A DNA stretch of 37,100 nucleotides. It comes from Maritimibacter sp. (GTDB lineage Bacteria > Pseudomonadota > Alphaproteobacteria > Rhodobacterales > Rhodobacteraceae). The stretch spans positions 1-37,100 of the forward strand of contig NZVC01000041.1 of the NCBI GenBank assembly GCA_002701395.1, read 5' to 3'. The notes below the pieces were generated by a model. It was not told where the DNA came from. It ran no database searches and saw nothing but the letters and a program-made list of their open reading frames with translations. A program made the translations under genes and the position numbers. This document shows, in pieces, positions 32,547-37,100 of the stretch. Numbering within the stretch: the stretch's first letter is position 1; every line of letters starts with the position of its first letter.

Positions 32547-34127
32547 ATGGAAACCCACGACACCGGACCCATCCACGACCTTTTCGTCATCGGCGGCGGC
32601 ATCAACGGATGCGGCATCGCCCGCGATGCGGCGGGCCGCGGCCTGAAGGTCGCGCTGGCCGAGATGAACGATCTTGCATGGGCGACTTCGTCAGCCTCGA
32701 CCAAGCTGTTCCACGGCGGTCTGCGCTATCTGGAGTATTTCGAGTTCCGGCTGGTCCGAGAGGCGTTGAAAGAACGCGAGGTGCTGCTGGCCGCGATGCC
32801 GCATATCTCGTGGCCGATGCGGTTCATCCTGCCCTACCACCGCGACATGCGCTTCGACAGCGAGACACCGACGTCCCGCCTGCTGTCGCGCTTCATGCCG
32901 TGGATGAAGGGACGCCGCCCGGCTTGGCTGATCCGGTTGGGGCTGTTCCTGTACGATAACCTTGGCGGTCGGAAGATCCTGCCCGGCACGGCCTCGGTGT
33001 CGCTGAAGGACACGCCCGAGGGCGCGCCGCTGAAGTCGCGGTTCGAACATGCCTATGAATATTCCGACTGCTGGGTGCAGGACGCCCGGCTTGTCGTGCT
33101 GAACGCCCGCGACGCCGCCGCACGGGGGGCCCGGATCATGACCCGCACCCGCGTTGTCGGCGCGACACGCAGCGACGACCTTTGGCTGGTCGAGACGGAA
33201 GATGCCGAAGGCCAGCGGCAGACCCACCGCGCCCGCGCGCTGGTGAACGCGGGCGGGCCGTGGGTGTCCGACGTGATCAAGGGCACGCTGCGGATCAACT
33301 CTTCCGAAGACATCCGTCTGGTCCGGGGCAGCCACATCGTGGTGAAGAAGCTGTACGACCACGACAAATGCTACTTCCTGCAAGGCACCGACGGGCGGAT
33401 CATCTTCGCGATCCCCTACGAAGAGGACTTCACCCTGATCGGCACCACCGACGCCGAGCATGAAGATCCGTCGCAAAAGCCGGTCTGCACCCCGGAAGAG
33501 GCCGACTATCTGCGCGATTTCGCAGGCAAGTACTTCAAGAAACAGATCCGGCCCGAGGACATCGTCTGGACCTATTCCGGCGTGCGCCCGCTGTACGACG
33601 ACGGCGCCAGTTCGGCCACGGCGGCGACGCGGGAATACGTGCTAAGCCTCGACGACGCGGGCGCACCGCTGCTGAACGTGTTCGGCGGCAAGATCACCAC
33701 CTATCGCAAGCTGGCCGAGGCGGCGATGGCGCGGATCGCACCGTTCTTTCCCGGCATGGACGAAGACTGGACTGCCGGTGTCGCCCTGCCCGGCGGTGAC
33801 TTCCCGGTCGCCGGGGTGCGGACCCTGCTGAAGGGGCTGCGGAAGGATTACCCGTTCCTGAGCGACTTCTGGGCGCTGCGGCTGGTGCGCTGCTATGGCA
33901 CCGAGGTGCGCAAGGTTCTGGGCGATGCGAAGACCGTCGGCGATCTTGGCCGGTCGTTCGGCGGCACCGTGACGGCGCGGGAACTGGACTGGGCGATCAA
34001 GAACGAATGGGTCCGGACCGCCGAGGATTTCCTGTGGCGCCGCACCAAGCTGGGCCTGCGGCTGACCGAGGCCGAGATCGCCCGGATCGACGGCTATATT
34101 AAGGCCGCGCTCGTCCCGATCGGCTAG
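32547..34127 (+). CDS. glpD: Glycerol-3-phosphate dehydrogenase (respiratory, FAD-dependent)
   Basis: A 526-residue peripheral membrane flavoprotein that oxidises sn-glycerol 3-phosphate to dihydroxyacetone phosphate and passes electrons to quinone. The FAD-binding motif VIGGGINGCGIARDAAGRG is near the N-terminus, followed by the family blocks STKLFHGGLRYLEYFEFRLVREAL, PYHRDMRF, NAGGPWVSDVI, LVRGSHIVV and YSGVRPLYDDGA, and a C-terminal DAO_C domain (about 390-510) with FGGKITTYRKLAEAAM. The ATG at 32547 is chosen; an upstream GTG adds 12 atypical residues. No glpR, glpK or glpF is seen in the window. Confidence 0.95.
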   Translation: METHDTGPIHDLFVIGGGINGCGIARDAAGRGLKVALAEMNDLAWATSSASTKLFHGGLRYLEYFEFRLVREALKEREVLLAAMPHISWPMRFILPYHRDMRFDSETPTSRLLSRFMPWMKGRRPAWLIRLGLFLYDNLGGRKILPGTASVSLKDTPEGAPLKSRFEHAYEYSDCWVQDARLVVLNARDAAARGARIMTRTRVVGATRSDDLWLVETEDAEGQRQTHRARALVNAGGPWVSDVIKGTLRINSSEDIRLVRGSHIVVKKLYDHDKCYFLQGTDGRIIFAIPYEEDFTLIGTTDAEHEDPSQKPVCTPEEADYLRDFAGKYFKKQIRPEDIVWTYSGVRPLYDDGASSATAATREYVLSLDDAGAPLLNVFGGKITTYRKLAEAAMARIAPFFPGMDEDWTAGVALPGGDFPVAGVRTLLKGLRKDYPFLSDFWALRLVRCYGTEVRKVLGDAKTVGDLGRSFGGTVTARELDWAIKNEWVRTAEDFLWRRTKLGLRLTEAEIARIDGYIKAALVPIG

Positions 34128-34135
34128 GCGGGCAT

Positions 34136-34204
34136 CCTAGTCTTCCGCGCTGTCGCACCCTAGTCTTCCGCGCTGTCGCGTCCTAGTCTTCCGCGCTGTC
34201 GCGC
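34136..34204. repeat. 23-bp tandem repeat, three copies, covering the 3' end of the adjacent gene
   Basis: Three head-to-tail 23-bp units (34136-34158, 34159-34181, 34182-34204) share CCTAGTCTTCCGCGCTGTCG and differ only in the last two bases. The third unit is the 3' end and TAG stop of the - strand 140-residue gene; the other two extend past it towards glpD. Confidence 0.92.
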
Positions 34205-34605
34205 GAGGCCTTCAGCAGTTGATCGGCCTTGCGCCGAACCAGCACCGACCGCAGATCGTGCATCGCCAGCAGCAACGAGTCCGTGACCTGTTCAAGCTGC
34301 GCGTCGGTCGCGTCCGAGTTTGCCCAGTGCGCCGTCTGGTTCAGGTGATCGACGGTGCGCAGGATGTCGTCGAGACGCCGCGCCTCGACCACCCGCGTGC
34401 GCGCCTGCATCCAGTCGCTGATCGCCTGCATGTCGGCATCGGTCAGGTCGCGGTTACCCTGCGGCTTCACCTGCCCGTTGCGGATGTTGACCGTCGCGAT
34501 CTGTTCCATCTCGATCCGCCGCTGCCGGTTCTCGGTGTCGACGCGGAAGACAAAGGCGCCGTTCTCGCGGGTGCGGAAGTAGTACTCCGGCAACTCGGCG
34601 GACAT
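34183..34605 (-). CDS. Conserved hypothetical protein downstream of aspartate aminotransferase
   Basis: A 140-residue soluble protein that I do not recognise. It has an N-terminal beta-rich part (LPEYYFRTRENGAFVFRVDTENRQRRIEMEQIATVNIRNGQVK) and a helical C-terminal half (about 55-135) ending in a basic then acidic tail, RRKADQLLKASRDSAED. There are no membrane segments, cysteine clusters or catalytic motifs. The ATG at 34605 has a strong GAGGAGA site that overlaps the stop of the aminotransferase gene 11 bp upstream, so the two are co-transcribed. The last 7 codons are part of a 23-bp tandem repeat. Confidence 0.8.
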   Translation of the reverse strand: MSAELPEYYFRTRENGAFVFRVDTENRQRRIEMEQIATVNIRNGQVKPQGNRDLTDADMQAISDWMQARTRVVEARRLDDILRTVDHLNQTAHWANSDATDAQLEQVTDSLLLAMHDLRSVLVRRKADQLLKASRDSAED

Positions 34606-34616
34606 GGCGCGTCTCC

Positions 34617-36330
<1,714 letters not shown>

Positions 36331-36334
<4 letters not shown>

Positions 36335-36612
36335 GCGAGAACGTGGCAGAGACACAGGAAACCCCCGAGGCGCGGCTGAAGCGGATGCAGATGCGCGCCT
36401 CGCGCCGTGGCATCAAGGAGATGGACATCATCCTTGGCCGTTATGCGCAGGACCGGCTGGCCGGGATGGACGCGCAGGCGCTGGACCTGTTCGACGCCCT
36501 GCTGTGGGAAAACGATCAGGATCTGTACCCGTGGGTGTCCGGTCAGGCACAGCCGCCGGAACGCTTCGCCGCCCTGCTGGACGACATCGCCCGGCACGCG
36601 GGCGCGCGCTGA
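36331..36612 (+). CDS. sdhE: Succinate dehydrogenase FAD assembly factor SdhE
   Basis: A 93-residue chaperone of the SdhE/SDHAF2 family that promotes covalent attachment of FAD to succinate dehydrogenase and fumarate reductase flavoproteins. The diagnostic RGxxE motif is present at 26-30 (RRGIKEMD), followed by the conserved LLxxENQDLYPWVSG-like segment (LLWENDQDLYPWVSG). The start is GTG at 36331, overlapping the XRE stop, with GGGAG seven bases upstream; the longer open frame in this phase runs through the XRE gene. Coupling to a regulator suggests flavinylation and regulator are co-expressed. Confidence 0.92.
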
Positions 36613-36656
36613 CCGGGGCACCGACGCGAAACGAACTCGGGTTCGCTTAACGATAT

Positions 36657-36701
36657 CTTTGCGATTCCAAAGCTATGCACGGCCAAAGAGCAGTCTTTGG
36701 C
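36657..36701. promoter_or_regulatory. Paired inverted repeats, candidate MarR-type operator
   Basis: GCCAAAG-AGCAGT-CTTTGGC (36682-36701) is a perfect 7-bp-arm inverted repeat ending at the GGAG ribosome site of the next gene. Ten bases upstream, CTTTG-CGATTC-CAAAG (36657-36672) repeats the half-sites with the opposite outward orientation. Four CCAAAG-like half-sites in 45 bp suggest autoregulation. Confidence 0.5.
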
Positions 36702-36711
36702 GGAGCATAGC

Positions 36712-37100
36712 ATGAGCATTCAAAGCCGGATCGCAGGCGCCGCGAACAAGGGGTTCATGGCGCAGTACCTTGAAGCCCTGTCGCTGGTCGAACGGCTTCA
36801 CAGGCTGTTGCTGGACGTGATCAAGGACGAGTTCGAGCGATTGGGCATGCTCGAAATCAACGCAGTGCAGGCGCTGCTGCTGTTCAACGTCGGCGACAAC
36901 GAGGTGACGGCAGGCGAACTGAAGTCGCGCGGCTACTATCAGGGCTCGAACGTGAGCTATAACCTGAAAAAGCTCGTCGACGCCGGCTACATGCACCACC
37001 AGCGGTGCGAGATCGACCGCCGGTCGGTGCGCGTGCGCCTGACCGACAAGGGTCGCCGCGTGCAGGAGATCGTGGAAGACCTGTTCATCCGCCACGCGGA
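36712..37100 (+). CDS. MarR-family winged-helix regulator, LdtR-like (3' end off window)
   Basis: The frame is open from ATG 36712 (GGAG upstream) to the right edge, giving 129 residues. The N-terminal dimerisation helices (MAQYLEALSLVERLHRLLLDVIKDEFERLGMLEINAVQALLLFNVG) lead into the winged helix DNEVTAGELKSRGYYQGSNVSYNLKKLVDAGYMHHQRCEIDRRSVRVRLTDKG. This block closely resembles LdtR of Rhizobiales, which controls an L,D-transpeptidase and osmotic and cell-wall stress genes. The recognition helix and wing are complete; the C-terminal dimer helix is cut off. Target genes are not in the window. Confidence 0.88.
   Translation, partial: MSIQSRIAGAANKGFMAQYLEALSLVERLHRLLLDVIKDEFERLGMLEINAVQALLLFNVGDNEVTAGELKSRGYYQGSNVSYNLKKLVDAGYMHHQRCEIDRRSVRVRLTDKGRRVQEIVEDLFIRHA

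Overview
The window reads as chromosomal DNA of a high-GC alphaproteobacterium, most likely of the family Rhodobacteraceae (Roseobacter group). This rests on the split F0 operon order atpI-atpB-atpE-b'-b, a CDP-choline-dependent phosphatidylcholine synthase, a Hint-domain secreted-type protein, an LdtR-like MarR regulator, the DUF484-xerC pair, and a GC-rich palindromic repeat ending in a gaggtatttt motif. There are about 41 protein genes on both strands and no rRNA, tRNA, CRISPR array or insertion sequence. Coding density is high, and no stretch over 300 bases lacks a gene.

Region 1 (1-6.9 kb, + strand): the 3' part of an assimilatory nitrate reductase (nasA; its start lies off the left edge), a TrpD-like protein, a repeat-bearing gap, DUF484-xerC translationally coupled, an acetyltransferase and pcs. 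Region 2 (6.9-9.9 kb, - strand): a Hint-domain protein, an O6-alkylguanine-DNA methyltransferase, a VOC-fold protein and a YghU-type glutathione transferase.

Region 3 (10.0-24.8 kb) is the accessory-looking metabolic heart. On the - strand is one long coupled operon: periplasmic binding protein, two permeases, a double ATPase (peptide/opine/nickel ABC family), two D-2-hydroxyacid dehydrogenases and one Ldh-type 2-hydroxyacid dehydrogenase of a different fold. A LysR regulator is divergent to it, with overlapping inverted repeats between them. Beyond a convergent EamA permease lies a + strand set: a cytoplasmic BNR/sialidase-like protein, a PdxA-family dehydrogenase, a DapA/NanA-family lyase started by TTG, and an iron-type alcohol dehydrogenase. 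Together they look like an import and degradation route for a hydroxy acid or sugar acid whose identity I cannot read from sequence. It is the best candidate here for an undescribed system.

Region 4 (24.8-29.2 kb): adenosine-kinase-like PfkB protein and endonuclease III (coupled, - strand), an Ada-like regulator/methyltransferase lacking the Ada N-domain, an OmpA-type lipoprotein with a clear terminator, and an SDR oxidoreductase. Region 5 (29.3-32.0 kb, - strand): the ATP synthase F0 operon with a candidate promoter, a structured c/b' intercistronic hairpin and a U-tailed terminator. Region 6 (32.1-37.1 kb): an ArsR regulator with an operator-like palindrome, glpD, a 23-bp x3 tandem repeat copying the end of the next gene, an aspartate aminotransferase operon, an XRE regulator coupled to sdhE, and a MarR/LdtR-like regulator cut by the right edge.

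All assignments come from reading motifs by eye; no database search was run. Transcription and binding sites are inferred from symmetry and spacing only.
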